Shown here one piece after another: positions 17,698 through 26,673 of a stretch of 64,000 bases of DNA. The first letter of the stretch is position 1; every line of letters starts with the position of its first letter. The notes under the pieces are model-generated. The model ran no database searches and was not told where the DNA came from. It saw nothing but the letters and a program-made list of their open reading frames with translations. The stretch comes from Mycetocola lacteus (lineage in GTDB: Bacteria; Actinomycetota; Actinomycetes; Actinomycetales; Microbacteriaceae): assembly GCF_003667575.1 (NCBI RefSeq), contig NZ_RCUY01000005.1, forward strand, positions 496,001-560,000, in the 5' to 3' direction. The position numbers and the translations under genes are program-made.

Positions 17698-19959
17698 TTA
17701 GTCCTCGGCCGGAGCCTCGGTGCCAGCCTCATCTGCGATCACCGGCGACAGCGACAGCTTGCCGCGGTCGTCGATCTTGGTGATCTCCACCAGGATCTTC
17801 TGGCCCACGCCGAGCACGTCTTCGACGTTCTCCACGCGCTTGCCACCGGCAAGCTTGCGCACCTCGGAGATGTGCAGCAGGCCGTCCTTACCGGGCAGCA
17901 GCGACACAAACGCACCGAAGGCGGCCAGCTTCACGACGGTTCCGAGGAACTGCTCGCCGATCTCCGGGTTGGTCGGGTTCGCGATGGCGTTGACCTGCGC
18001 ACGCGCAGCCTCGGCCGACGGACCGTCCACGGCGCCGATGTACACGGTGCCGTCCTCTTCGATCGAGATGTCCGCGCCGGTCTCGTCCTGGATCGCGTTG
18101 ATCGTCTTGCCCTTGGGGCCGATCAGCTCACCGATCTTGTCCACCGGGATGTTGACGCTGATCACGCGGGGCGCGGTCGGAGCCATCTCGTCGGGGGTGT
18201 CGATCGCGGCGTTGATCACGTCGAGGATCTTGGTGCGGGCATCCTTGGCCTGGGCCAGGGCTGCGGTCAGCACCGATGCGGGCAGACCGTCCAGCTTGGT
18301 GTCCAGCTGGATGGCGGTGATGAACTCGGAGGTACCGGCGACCTTGAAGTCCATGTCGCCCAGTGCGTCCTCGGCACCCAGGATGTCGGTCAGTGCGGCG
18401 TAACGGGTCTGGCCGTCCACCTCATCCGACACGAGGCCCATGGCGATACCGGCGACGGGTGCGCGCAGCGGCACACCGGCGTTCAGCAGCGACAGGGTCG
18501 AGGCACAAACCGAACCCATCGAGGTCGAACCGTTCGAGCCCAGCGCCTCGGATACCTGACGGATCGCGTAGGGGAACTCCTCGCGGCTCGGCAGCACCGG
18601 CACGAGGGCGCGCTCGGCCAGGAAGCCGTGCCCGATCTCGCGACGCTTCGGGCTACCCACGCGACCGGTCTCACCGGTGGAGTAGGGCGGGAAGTTGTAG
18701 TGGTGCAGGTAACGCTTGCTCTTGTTGGGGCTCAGCGAGTCGATCTGCTGCTCCATCTTGAGCATGTTCAGCGTGGTGACACCCAGGATCTGGGTCTCGC
18801 CGCGCTGGAAGATAGCCGAACCGTGCACGCGCGGGATGACCTGAACCTCGGCGTCGAGCGCGCGGATGTCCGCTGCGCCACGGCCGTCGATACGGACACC
18901 GTCACGCAGGATGCGACCGCGGACAACGTCCTTGGTCACGGCCTTGTAGGCGGCGGAGAACTGGTCCAGAACGATCTGCTCGACCTCTTCGGCCTCAACC
19001 TTGGCGGCCACGGCTGCCTTGGTACGGTCCTTGAGCTCGTCGTCGGCGTTCTGACGCTCGGTCTTGTCGGCGATCTGGTACACCGAGGTCAGCTCCTCAA
19101 GAGCCAGCTCGGAAACCAGGGCCTTGCCGGCCTCGGTGTAGGGCAGGAAGACCGGGTAGTCGGCGATTTCCTTGGCTGCCTGAGCGGCCAGCGAAGCCTG
19201 AGCCTCAACGAGCTGCTTGATGAAGGGCTTAGATGCCTCAAGACCGGCGGCCACAACGGCCTCGTTCGGCTTGGTGGCGCCACCCTTGATCAGGTTCCAG
19301 CTGTTCTCGGTAGCCTCGGCCTCCACCATCATGATGGCGACGTCCTGCTTGCCGTTGGCGTCGGTCACAACCCGGCCGGCGACGGTCAGGTCGAAGACGG
19401 CGTCTTCCACCTGAGCGGCGGTCGGGAAGACGATCCACTGGTCATCCGCGCTGTTGGCACCCGGGATCAGGGCCAGGCGCACACCGGCGATCGGACCCGA
19501 GAAGGGCAGACCCGAGATCTGGGTCGAGGCCGAAGCGGCGTTGATGGCGAGGGCGTCGTAGAACTCACCCGGTGCGATCGACAGCACGGTGATCACGATC
19601 TGAACCTCGTTGCGCAGGCCGGTCACGAAGGACGGGCGCAGCGGGCGGTCGATCAGGCGGCAGACCAGGATGGCCTCGGTCGAGGGGCGACCCTCGCGGC
19701 GGAAGAACGAACCGGGGATCTTGCCGGCTGCGTAGCTGCGCTCTTCAACGTCAACGGTCAGCGGGAAGAAGTCGAAGTTGTCCTTCGGGTGCTTGCTGGC
19801 GCTGGTAGCCGACAGCAGCATGGTTTCTTCGTCGAGGTAGGCGGCAACGGCACCCTGTGCCTGCTGTGCCAGACGTCCGGTTTCGAACCGGACGGTGCGC
19901 TTACCGAACTTACCGTTATCGAGAACGGCCTCGGCAAACTTGATTTCGGGACCCTCCAT
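17698..19959 (-). CDS. pnp: Polyribonucleotide nucleotidyltransferase (PNPase)
   Basis: PNPase degrades RNA phosphorolytically from the 3' end. The 753-residue protein has two RNase PH domains (the first with [15 protein letters not shown]; the second, catalytic, with [24 protein letters not shown] and [11 protein letters not shown] split by short gaps), a KH domain with [11 protein letters not shown] near residue 617 and a C-terminal S1 domain with [13 protein letters not shown]. The ATG at 19959 follows GGAG by about eight bases. It is upstream of the accessory stress block and downstream of rpsO, in the usual order but with extra genes on both sides. Confidence 0.97.
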   Translation of the reverse strand: MEGPEIKFAEAVLDNGKFGKRTVRFETGRLAQQAQGAVAAYLDEETMLLSATSASKHPKDNFDFFPLTVDVEERSYAAGKIPGSFFRREGRPSTEAILVCRLIDRPLRPSFVTGLRNEVQIVITVLSIAPGEFYDALAINAASASTQISGLPFSGPIAGVRLALIPGANSADDQWIVFPTAAQVEDAVFDLTVAGRVVTDANGKQDVAIMMVEAEATENSWNLIKGGATKPNEAVVAAGLEASKPFIKQLVEAQASLAAQAAKEIADYPVFLPYTEAGKALVSELALEELTSVYQIADKTERQNADDELKDRTKAAVAAKVEAEEVEQIVLDQFSAAYKAVTKDVVRGRILRDGVRIDGRGAADIRALDAEVQVIPRVHGSAIFQRGETQILGVTTLNMLKMEQQIDSLSPNKSKRYLHHYNFPPYSTGETGRVGSPKRREIGHGFLAERALVPVLPSREEFPYAIRQVSEALGSNGSTSMGSVCASTLSLLNAGVPLRAPVAGIAMGLVSDEVDGQTRYAALTDILGAEDALGDMDFKVAGTSEFITAIQLDTKLDGLPASVLTAALAQAKDARTKILDVINAAIDTPDEMAPTAPRVISVNIPVDKIGELIGPKGKTINAIQDETGADISIEEDGTVYIGAVDGPSAEAARAQVNAIANPTNPEIGEQFLGTVVKLAAFGAFVSLLPGKDGLLHISEVRKLAGGKRVENVEDVLGVGQKILVEITKIDDRGKLSLSPVIADEAGTEAPAED

Positions 19960-20255
19960 AGGTCACATCTCCATTCGCGTCTGAGCGCGCGCCGGGCGCA
20001 CGCTCGTTGGCCCGCGAAGGCTCGGGCGACGGTACTTGCTCAGACCACGACCTGGGTCTGGCTGATCTCCAGTAGAAAGTCACCCTGCGAACCGTATTAT
20101 TCGAGAGGAACCTACCACCGAGGACCAGCTTCCTGCCGGCCTATCCCACGCGGAGTTAGTGGCTTCCCGAAGCGGGAGGCCACCTCAACACTACCAGAGG
20201 GGCCCGTTCAGAGGGAGGGTGTGGCGTGATCGGATCGACCACAACCGGGGGCCGT
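19960..20255. promoter_or_regulatory. pnp leader/promoter region
   Basis: About 300 bases without a convincing gene. It includes the pnp ribosome site and an AT-richer patch around 20080-20105, where a promoter is likely. pnp leaders are often structured and cleaved by RNase III in other bacteria, but I do not see one dominant perfect hairpin here. Confidence 0.35.
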
Positions 20256-20525
20256 CTAGGCGCGGTGAGCCGCGCAGTCCAGGGCCGCATCCATGCTGCG
20301 TACCCGCTCGATCAGCGCGGGATCCTCGGTCTCGGCGGCCAGCGCGGCGGCGGTATCGATCGCGTGGCGCACCCCGCGACCGGCCGAACGAGCCTCGCAG
20401 GCGCAGGCGATATCGATCAGTGCCTCGACCATGGCCGGGGTGTTGGCTTCGGCTTCCGCACGCTCATACGCGGCGGTGAGCTCCTCCATGCTGCTGGAAC
20501 GTTCACGACGCTTCCACAGACCCAT
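20256..20525 (-). CDS. Small helical protein, unknown
   Basis: An 89-residue protein starting MGLWKRRERSSSMEEL, predominantly helical and alanine-rich (AYERAEAEANTPAMVEALIDIACACEARS...). It has no signal peptide or membrane segment. The chosen ATG (20525) is preceded by AAAGGGAA at about six bases; a longer frame to 20564 lacks a ribosome site. Codon use and third-position G+C fit its neighbours. No family is recognised. It lies between the FUSC gene and pnp on the same strand. Confidence 0.6.
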   Translation of the reverse strand: MGLWKRRERSSSMEELTAAYERAEAEANTPAMVEALIDIACACEARSAGRGVRHAIDTAAALAAETEDPALIERVRSMDAALDCAAHRA

Positions 20526-20614
20526 CCAGGTTCCCTTTCCGGCGAAAATAACAACGGTACACACTAACCCATTTCGCTGGAATCACCCATCCTGGCGTGG
20601 CGGCGGGATTCGCG

Positions 20615-21682
20615 CTAGGCCGGCTCGACCGGAGCCTCTGACGAGCGGCGGCGGGGGCGGGGCACGGTCACCAGCAGCACGCCGGCGGCGATGATCGCCC
20701 CGATCACGGTGTCGAGCACCCGCTCGAAGGCCACGGCCTCGGCGTTGACATGGGAGTTTCCGGCGATCAGCAGCGCGAGCGGGGTGATCAGGGTCAGGGC
20801 CAGCCCATAGTGGCGCGAGATGACCAGCTGGGTGACGCCCTGGAAGATTCCCAGGATGATGGCCAGCACAAAACCGTGCGGCTGCATCAGCGCAAGCAGC
20901 AGGAAAACCCCGGCGCCCAGCAGGGTTCCCAGCACCCGGTGGGTTCCGCGTTCCAGGGTCAGCCGCCGGCTGTGGCCCACGCTGAGGATCGCCATGGCCG
21001 TGCACACGATCCAGTACCCGCGATGGCTATCGATTCCGATTCCCACCAGGGTTCCCAGCACCACGGCCACCACCATGCGTACGGTGGCCAGGTAGCTGTT
21101 GTCGTCAAACCCGAAGCGCCCAAAGATTCCCGCGACCGGGGTGCGTGTGGGCTGGGCGCGGCGAATCCGCGGCACGATCAGCGGGGCAATCACCACGAGG
21201 TAGGCCAGGATTGCCCCGGCAGCCACCAGTGAAATGACCTCCCACCCGGGCAGGCCCGCGCCTCCGCTCGAGTGCGGGGCGGCCAGCTGCACGCCGATAC
21301 CGGTCACCAGGGTGAACATGAACGCACCGGGGGCACCGACGTTATATCCCGCAGAGAGAATCGAGGAGAGGATTCCCGAGATCAGAACCACGATTAGCGC
21401 GGTGGCGTGCGAGCCCGATCCGAGGACCCCGAGACCCGCCGAAAGGATCAGTGCGATTACCACAAAGGGCAGCGCCCGCACCCGGTCCAGGCGCGAGATT
21501 CCACCGCCGTACATCGCCGCAAATGCGCCGGTTCCGGCGAGCAGTCCAAGCTGGGGTGCGCCGAGGGCTGTGCCGATGGTGATCGGCAGGAACATCGCGA
21601 TGCCCGCCTGAACGGCGGCCGGCCAGCGGGGGCCACCCGGGGCAAATCGCACCAGACTGGAGGCGATTCCGCGCTCGGCCAT
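20615..21682 (-). CDS. FUSC-family membrane protein (putative aromatic-acid exporter-like)
   Basis: A 355-residue integral membrane protein with two blocks of about six helices separated by a basic linker near residue 175 (VPRIRRAQPTRTPV). The second block contains the FUSC-like stretch RMVVAVVLGTLVGIGIDSHRGYWIVCTAMAIL and RGTHRVLGTLLGAGVF, with the conserved Y-W and R-x-x-G-T-x-x-G. Proteins of this group include exporters of aromatic acids and fusaric acid, but the large cytosolic domain of AaeB is absent. ATG 21682 follows GGGGAGA. Confidence 0.82.
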   Translation of the reverse strand: MAERGIASSLVRFAPGGPRWPAAVQAGIAMFLPITIGTALGAPQLGLLAGTGAFAAMYGGGISRLDRVRALPFVVIALILSAGLGVLGSGSHATALIVVLISGILSSILSAGYNVGAPGAFMFTLVTGIGVQLAAPHSSGGAGLPGWEVISLVAAGAILAYLVVIAPLIVPRIRRAQPTRTPVAGIFGRFGFDDNSYLATVRMVVAVVLGTLVGIGIDSHRGYWIVCTAMAILSVGHSRRLTLERGTHRVLGTLLGAGVFLLLALMQPHGFVLAIILGIFQGVTQLVISRHYGLALTLITPLALLIAGNSHVNAEAVAFERVLDTVIGAIIAAGVLLVTVPRPRRRSSEAPVEPA

Positions 21683-21790
21683 GCATTCTCTCCCCGTTAT
21701 ATGTATCGGGTGACATACCCGTTGTACGTTCCAGAGTACCGCGCAACCATTCGCCTCGGCGTATGCAACGGCGCGAAACGGGCGGTGGCG

Positions 21791-22426
21791 CTAGCCGAGT
21801 TCGGCGGGAATGACCGAGAGATCCAGGTCGATGGTGAGGTTGTGGCCGAGCGTGCTCTTGAGGATCTGGGCAGGCACGCTGACATACTCGCCGCGCGCGG
21901 CGAGGGGTTCGAGGCGCTCCAGCAGCTCACGGTCCTGCTCGGGGGCGATGAATCCCACCAGATAGACCTTGCCGCCGCCCTCCATCTGCACGCCCACGCG
22001 CAGGTTGCGGGAGACCCCGCTGGTGATACCGGGCACCAGGATCGCGGCCGGGAAATCCCCGCGCCACGCCCGCACGGTGGTCAGCGGGCTGCGGAAGAAA
22101 CGGCTCTCGGGCACCGGGGTGCGCGAGGCGAGGACGGTCACATCACCCACGGTATCCGCGTCGCGACCCAGGGCACGCACGGTAACGTCGCGCAGCGAGG
22201 TGAGCGGCTTACGGGCGGCCCTGGGACCGCTCCCCCAGCGCCAGAGCCACACCAGCAGGTAGAGCCCGATCGCAACCAGGACCGCCACGGCGACGATATG
22301 CGCGACACCGTCCACCAGCGGCAGCAGCACCGATCCGGCCACAAAGTACACAAGCAGAACCAGCACCGGATATCCCACCCACTGGGTCAGGGCGCGGCGC
22401 GGACGGGGCGTGGTCGGGGTGGTCAT
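21791..22426 (-). CDS. Two-helix membrane protein, unknown
   Basis: A 211-residue protein with two transmembrane helices (about residues 18-36 and 44-62), then a soluble domain of about 145 residues rich in beta strands (DVTVLASRTPVPESRFFRSPL, VGVQMEGGGKVYLVGF). The topology suggests a cytosolic C-terminal domain. I recognise no family. It sits between rpsO and the FUSC gene on the same strand, separated from rpsO by that gene's terminator. Confidence 0.72.
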   Translation of the reverse strand: MTTPTTPRPRRALTQWVGYPVLVLLVYFVAGSVLLPLVDGVAHIVAVAVLVAIGLYLLVWLWRWGSGPRAARKPLTSLRDVTVRALGRDADTVGDVTVLASRTPVPESRFFRSPLTTVRAWRGDFPAAILVPGITSGVSRNLRVGVQMEGGGKVYLVGFIAPEQDRELLERLEPLAARGEYVSVPAQILKSTLGHNLTIDLDLSVIPAELG

Positions 22427-22456
22427 ACCGGGATCATCCTCAAAATTCTGCGGGGA

Positions 22457-22502
22457 AAAGACGAGGGGCCGCCGATCATTCCCAAAGGAAGATCGACGGC
22501 CC
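22457..22502 (-). terminator. Intrinsic terminator of rpsO
   Basis: Arms 22466-22477 and 22491-22502 pair with one mismatch and an inner extension; on the minus strand the stem is followed by CCTCGTCTTTT, giving a U-rich tail. Confidence 0.8.
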
Positions 22503-22540
22503 GACGAGAGCGTTGAAAACGCGAAGAACTGTGTCGCGGA

Positions 22541-22810
22541 CTAGCGGCGCAGGCCGAGGCGCTCGATGAGCGAACGGTAGCGGTTGATGTCCACGTCCTG
22601 CAGGTAACCCAGCAGACGACGACGCTTACCCACCATGAGCAGCAGGCCACGACGCGAGTGGTGGTCGTGCTTGTGCTCCTTGAGGTGCTCGGTCAGATCC
22701 TTGATCCGGGCGCTCAGCAGAGCAACCTGGACCTCAGGGGATCCGGTGTCACCGGGCTGAGTCGCGTATTCTTCGATGATCGCCTTCTTGACTTCGTCAG
22801 TAATAGCCAT
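22541..22810 (-). CDS. rpsO: 30S ribosomal protein S15
   Basis: S15 binds 16S rRNA in the central domain of the small subunit. The 89-residue protein matches the family throughout: [76 protein letters not shown] in separate blocks. The start is ATG 22810 after AGAAAGGGG; the open frame reaching back to 22894 lacks support. S15 often represses its own translation, but I cannot identify the leader structure here. Confidence 0.97.
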   Translation of the reverse strand: MAITDEVKKAIIEEYATQPGDTGSPEVQVALLSARIKDLTEHLKEHKHDHHSRRGLLLMVGKRRRLLGYLQDVDINRYRSLIERLGLRR

Positions 22811-22954
22811 AGTGGTGATCCCCTTTCTGTTCGCTGCGCGGTGCCGCACACGGGATGTGTGGGCTCTCTTAATCCGCGGCCGATCTAACGGCAACCTCTC
22901 AACTATAACAGCTTCGCGGGCCCCCGCCGAACCGCGTGGCGGTCCGCCTGCTGC

Positions 22955-22960
22955 GATACT
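22955..22960 (+). promoter_or_regulatory. -10-like GATACT of the IclR gene
   Basis: GATACT ends six bases before the ATG at 22967, compatible with a leaderless message; the G-run between them is too close to the ATG for a normal ribosome site. Confidence 0.4.
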
Positions 22961-22966
22961 GGGGGC

Positions 22967-23737
22967 ATGACTACGCCCACATCCGGTGCCCTGACCCTCG
23001 AGCGCGGGCTGGGCCTGCTACGCCTGGTCGCGCACGGCACGGTTCGCCTGGATGAGCTGGCCGCCGCCAGCGGCCTGAGCCGCTCAGCCACCCACCGCAT
23101 GCTGACCTCGCTGGTGACCACCCGTTTTCTCACCCTGAGTTCGGATGGGCGCTACCGCCTGGGCGTGGCGCTGCTCGAGCTCGGCAGCCTGGCCGAACGC
23201 GAGATGGATCTCCCCAGCCGCGTCCAGCAGCTCCTGGCCGGAATCGCCGCCGAGCTGGGCGATGCGACCCACCTGGGCATTCTGGACGGGACCGACATTC
23301 TCTACCTGGCCAAGGCCCGCGGACGCCGCGGCATCGACATGGCCTCGCGTCCCGGCGCACGCTTTCGAGCCCAGCACACGGCGATGGGTAAGGCCCTGCT
23401 CGCCCACGCCGAGTCCGCCGTAGCCGCGACCTATTTCAACCCGGCCGAACGCCGCACCGAGCGCTCTCTCGCCAATGTCGACGCGTTTGCCGCGGCGCTC
23501 GGCGAGGTCACCACCCGCGGGTTCGCGCTGGACGATCAGGAAAACGAGCTGGGCATCACGTGTGTTGCGGTGGCCGTCGCGGATGTAACCGGGAAGTATC
23601 GCGCGGCGGTGTCAGTCTCGGCACCGAGCGTGTTTATGACACCCGCCCGGATCGCCGAGGTGGCCGCAGTCCTGAGCGCCGCCGCCCCGGAGATCGGCGC
23701 GCACCTCACCCCGGACTTCGCCGAGCACTGGCTCTAG
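22967..23737 (+). CDS. IclR-family transcriptional regulator
   Basis: The 256-residue protein has an N-terminal winged helix ([23 protein letters not shown], residues about 25-47) and the C-terminal IclR effector domain ([57 protein letters not shown]). Several relatives, such as KdgR, control 2-keto-3-deoxygluconate genes. The KDG kinase and KDPG aldolase genes lie just beyond the intergenic element in convergent orientation, so this is the likely regulator of that pair; this is inference from position. Confidence 0.9.
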   Translation: MTTPTSGALTLERGLGLLRLVAHGTVRLDELAAASGLSRSATHRMLTSLVTTRFLTLSSDGRYRLGVALLELGSLAEREMDLPSRVQQLLAGIAAELGDATHLGILDGTDILYLAKARGRRGIDMASRPGARFRAQHTAMGKALLAHAESAVAATYFNPAERRTERSLANVDAFAAALGEVTTRGFALDDQENELGITCVAVAVADVTGKYRAAVSVSAPSVFMTPARIAEVAAVLSAAAPEIGAHLTPDFAEHWL

Positions 23738-24135
23738 CCCCGGCACTCGCGCGGAACCGGGCACGGGGCGTACCGCCTGCTTGCACCCCGATCGCCAGCC
23801 TGGCCCCCACGGTTGGTGCGCCGGGACGCTCACCCTTTTGCACTGAGGGCATTTTGACTAGTCATTGACGAGTCAAAACAGCGTGCAGCCAAAAGCACCC
23901 CCGGCCCGGCGGCCTTCAGGAACAACCCCGCCCCTGGAACCTGGTTGGCGCGCCGGGGCACACACCCCTTTGTGGACCGAGGGTGTTTTGACTCGTCATT
24001 GACGTGTCAAAACAGGGTGCCGCCAAAAAGTCCCAAGGGCCCGACAGCATTCCGGGAAGGCCCCGCCGATCTTCAGGGGATTCCGGACATTCCACCCGAC
24101 CGCGGAGGAAGCCCCGGCGGAGACCCGGCGGGCGA
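23738..24135. repeat. Intergenic region with a duplicated palindromic element
   Basis: The region lies between convergent genes and has no credible gene. About 85 bases are repeated in direct orientation: 23818-23901 and 23949-24036, roughly 80% identical by eye. Each copy contains a large palindrome. In copy 2 (23984-24014) the arms TGTTTTGAC and GTCAAAACA are perfect and enclose NN-GTCA-T-TGAC-NN. In copy 1 (23852-23878) the arms are TTTTGAC and GTCAAAA. Each palindrome is also two 11-base direct units, TTGACNNGTCA, in tandem. Because both flanking genes end here, these are not ordinary promoter operators. Nature unknown. Confidence 0.75.
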
Positions 24136-25104
24136 CTAGCGCTGGACCGGATCGGTCGAGTCGAGCAGCGAGAGTTCGCGGCGGGTCGGCATGCCCTCCC
24201 AGTCCCCCGCGACCAGGCAGGCGAATGCACCGGTGCGCACGGCCGTGTGCAGGCGGCGGGCGGGATCCTCGCCGGCCAGATACTCGGCCAGGTATCCGGC
24301 CACAAACGCATCCCCGGCCCCCACGGTGTCGACCGGGCGGATGGGCACGGCCTCCACATCGAGTACCTCGCCCTCGATCAGCGCGTGGGCACCCTTGTCC
24401 CCGCGCTTGATGATGACCTGCGCGGGACCCAGCGCGGCGAGCCCGCGCGCCAGATCGGCGCACTCACCCGTACCGACAACCAGCGCGGCCTCATCATCCC
24501 CGGCAAACACGATGTCCGCCCGGGTGACTAGCTCGCGCAGCACCTCCCCGGCTTCCTCCGCCGACCACAGCGCCGCACGATAGTTGAGGTCCAGGGCCAC
24601 GGTCACGCCGTGTTCGCGGGCGATATCCACCGCGGCAAACACCGTCTCGCGGGCGCTCGCCGAAAGCGCGGGGGTAATGCCGGTGACGTGGAGTAGTCGA
24701 GCGGCGGCGATCCGCTCGGCGGGCACATCCTCGGGTGTGAGCCGGGAGGCCGCGCTGCTCGCACGGTAGTAGGTGACCCGGGTGTGGTCGCCGGTACGGC
24801 GCTCCTTGATCATCAACCCGGTCGGGGCATGCGGATCGAGGATCGGCACCACCCGTACCCCCTCGGCGGCGACCTCGCGCAGCACCTTTTCGCCGAGGCC
24901 GTCGTCGCCTACCCGGCCGATCCAGGTCACGTCGGTCCCGAGCCGGCGCAGCGCGATGGCCACGTTGGTTTCGGCTCCACCGATGCCCAGGGCAAGCTGA
25001 TGGGCGGTGGCCAGGGGCCCCGGCGAATCGGTGCGCATCAGCGCCATCGTCTCGCCGAAGGTCAGCACCTCGGTGGGGGCGATGCCCGCGTCAATGCGAC
25101 TCAT
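24136..25104 (-). CDS. kdgK: 2-dehydro-3-deoxygluconokinase-like PfkB sugar kinase
   Basis: KDG kinase phosphorylates 2-keto-3-deoxygluconate to KDPG. The 322-residue protein has PfkB signature 1 (GGAETNVAIALRRLG, near residue 45) and signature 2 with the catalytic Asp (DTVGAGDAFVAGYL, near residue 258). RVTYYRASSAASRL and LDLNYRAALW are typical of KDG kinases within the family. Its ATG overlaps the stop of the aldolase gene (ATGA, 25101-25104). Substrate assignment rests on this partnership as much as on sequence. Confidence 0.88.
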   Translation of the reverse strand: MSRIDAGIAPTEVLTFGETMALMRTDSPGPLATAHQLALGIGGAETNVAIALRRLGTDVTWIGRVGDDGLGEKVLREVAAEGVRVVPILDPHAPTGLMIKERRTGDHTRVTYYRASSAASRLTPEDVPAERIAAARLLHVTGITPALSASARETVFAAVDIAREHGVTVALDLNYRAALWSAEEAGEVLRELVTRADIVFAGDDEAALVVGTGECADLARGLAALGPAQVIIKRGDKGAHALIEGEVLDVEAVPIRPVDTVGAGDAFVAGYLAEYLAGEDPARRLHTAVRTGAFACLVAGDWEGMPTRRELSLLDSTDPVQR

Positions 25105-25811
25105 CGGGCGATCCCGGCGGCCACACGATCCTCAGTCGAACCGGTGCCGACACGGGCATCCCCGCGGGCATCGGCCACGCTGTCCACCAGGCGACGGGCG
25201 CGATCGGTGAGCGCGGCAAGGTCGCCTCCGGCGAAGGCGTCACCGAGCAGCGGGCCTCCGAGACTCACGGCCGAGGCGCCGGCACGGATCCAGGCGGCCG
25301 CGTCATCCACGCCGATTCCCCCCGAGGGGACCACCCGAATGCCCGGGAACGGACCGCGCAGCTGCGCGATATAGCCGGGTCCAACCGTGCTCGCGGGGAA
25401 CAGCTTCACCGCGGCGGCCCCGGCATCCCAGGCCGAGAACAGCTCGGTGGGGGTGAGCCCGCCGGGGAACACGGGCACGCGGCGTGCGGTGGCGGCGGCG
25501 ATGATGTTGAGGTCGGTGATCGGGGTAACCAGATACGCGGCACCACCGTCCAGGGCACGCCTGGCCTGATCACGGGAGGTGATGGTGCCCACCCCGATCT
25601 CGGCGCGCTCGCCAAAGTTTTGGATCAGCTCGGGCAGGTGCTCAAACACACCGTCGGTGCTGAGGGTCAGCTCGATCGAGCGCACCCCACCGGCCACCAG
25701 GGCCTCGATCACCGGCGCGTATTCGCGCGCGTGCCGGGCACGCAGGACGGCCACAATCGGGGTTTCCGTGAGGATCGGAGACAGCGGGGTGCGAGCGGGG
25801 GAAACGGTCAT
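25101..25811 (-). CDS. eda: 2-keto-3-deoxy-6-phosphogluconate aldolase
   Basis: KDPG aldolase splits KDPG into pyruvate and glyceraldehyde-3-phosphate. The 236-residue protein shows the catalytic Glu in RSIELTLST, the GVGTI phosphate-region strand and the Schiff-base Lys in AAVKLFPASTVGP, then VPSGGIGVDDA. It has about 25 extra C-terminal residues beyond the usual end. ATG 25811 follows AAAGGG by seven bases. First gene of the two-gene operon with kdgK. No dehydratase or sugar-acid transporter is present nearby, so the upstream steps must be encoded elsewhere. Confidence 0.93.
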   Translation of the reverse strand: MTVSPARTPLSPILTETPIVAVLRARHAREYAPVIEALVAGGVRSIELTLSTDGVFEHLPELIQNFGERAEIGVGTITSRDQARRALDGGAAYLVTPITDLNIIAAATARRVPVFPGGLTPTELFSAWDAGAAAVKLFPASTVGPGYIAQLRGPFPGIRVVPSGGIGVDDAAAWIRAGASAVSLGGPLLGDAFAGGDLAALTDRARRLVDSVADARGDARVGTGSTEDRVAAGIAR

Positions 25812-25842
25812 TGCGGGGCCCTTTCGGCGACGGTACCGATAA

Positions 25843-25859
25843 TCGGGACGACATCCCGA
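25843..25859. promoter_or_regulatory. Operator candidate upstream of eda-kdgK
   Basis: Perfect six-base arms TCGGGA and TCCCGA separated by five bases, 32-48 bases before the eda ATG, where a core promoter is expected. It is a plausible IclR-type site. Confidence 0.45.
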
Positions 25860-25901
25860 CTATGTGGGATGACCATAGCAGGACCACGCGGATACACACA
25901 A

Positions 25902-25932
25902 CGCCGGGGTACCCCAGAGGGATACCCCGGCG
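25902..25932 (-). terminator. Terminator after the FMN reductase gene
   Basis: Perfect ten-base arms (25902-25911 with 25923-25932), 24 bases beyond the FMN reductase stop. Confidence 0.7.
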
Positions 25933-25955
25933 CGGGGTGTGAGAGCGGGAGGAAT

Positions 25956-26618
25956 CTAGCGCGGCAGCAGATCCCCCATCGGGACAAAGCCCCCATCGAA
26001 GGCGCGGGAGGCCGCGCCACCGAGCGGCGCCGTGGGTCGCGTGGCGGAGGAGGAATCGCCGTCACGGGCGGTGCCGGTGAGCTTGCCCGCCAGCTCGCGG
26101 GCGGCGCGGGCGATGCGGCCCGGCACCCCCTCGGCATCGGTCCCCTGCCCGCCCCAGTCGGCGGTTGCCGCGAAGACCCCGGTGGGGACCACGTCGGCGT
26201 GCAGGTAGGCGAAGATCGGACGGATCGCATAGTCGATCGCCAGCGAGTGCCGGGGCGTACCGGCGGTGGCACCGAGGATCACCGGCGTGCCGGTCAGGGC
26301 GTCGCGGTCAATCAGGTCCACAAACATCTTGAACAGGCCCGAGTAGCTGGTGCTGAAAATCGGCGTGACCGCGATCACCGCGTCGGCCTCCTCAACCACA
26401 CGCAGGGCATGGGCGAGGGGTGCGGCGTGGGTTCCGGTGAGCAGACCGTTCAGCACGTCGGGGGCGATATGGCGCAGCTCGATGATCTCGATCTCGGCCA
26501 CCTCTCCCCCGCGCTCCAGTTCGATTGCGCTCGCGCGGGCGAGGGCATCGGCCAGCTGACGGGTCGAGGAGGGCTCGCTGAGCCCGGCACTAATGACGGC
26601 AATGCGACGCGTGGTCAT
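25956..26618 (-). CDS. NADPH-dependent FMN reductase, CE1759-type
   Basis: This flavodoxin-fold reductase supplies reduced FMN to a partner monooxygenase. The 220-residue protein starts MTTRRIAVISAGLSEPSSTRQLADAL, with the family strand-loop for FMN phosphate, and continues ADAVIAVTPIFSTSYSGLFKMFVDLI and ILGATAGTPRHSLAIDYAIRPIFAYL in blocks. It is placed directly downstream of a luciferase-like monooxygenase, a recurrent pair in actinomycetes. The ATG at 26618 is used; the open frame reaching 26885 overlaps the monooxygenase gene. The last 35 residues are less conserved-looking and Ala/Thr-rich. Confidence 0.88.
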   Translation of the reverse strand: MTTRRIAVISAGLSEPSSTRQLADALARASAIELERGGEVAEIEIIELRHIAPDVLNGLLTGTHAAPLAHALRVVEEADAVIAVTPIFSTSYSGLFKMFVDLIDRDALTGTPVILGATAGTPRHSLAIDYAIRPIFAYLHADVVPTGVFAATADWGGQGTDAEGVPGRIARAARELAGKLTGTARDGDSSSATRPTAPLGGAASRAFDGGFVPMGDLLPR

Positions 26619-26673
26619 GATCAAACTTCCAGTTCTCGGGGTGCGACAGGTGCGACGGGTGCGATGAGCGTGC

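Noticed and set aside
23984..24014. parS-like partition site
   Set aside because: The outer TGTTT/AAACA resembles parS, but the core GACNNGTCATTGAC differs from the CACGTG core, and no parAB genes are nearby.
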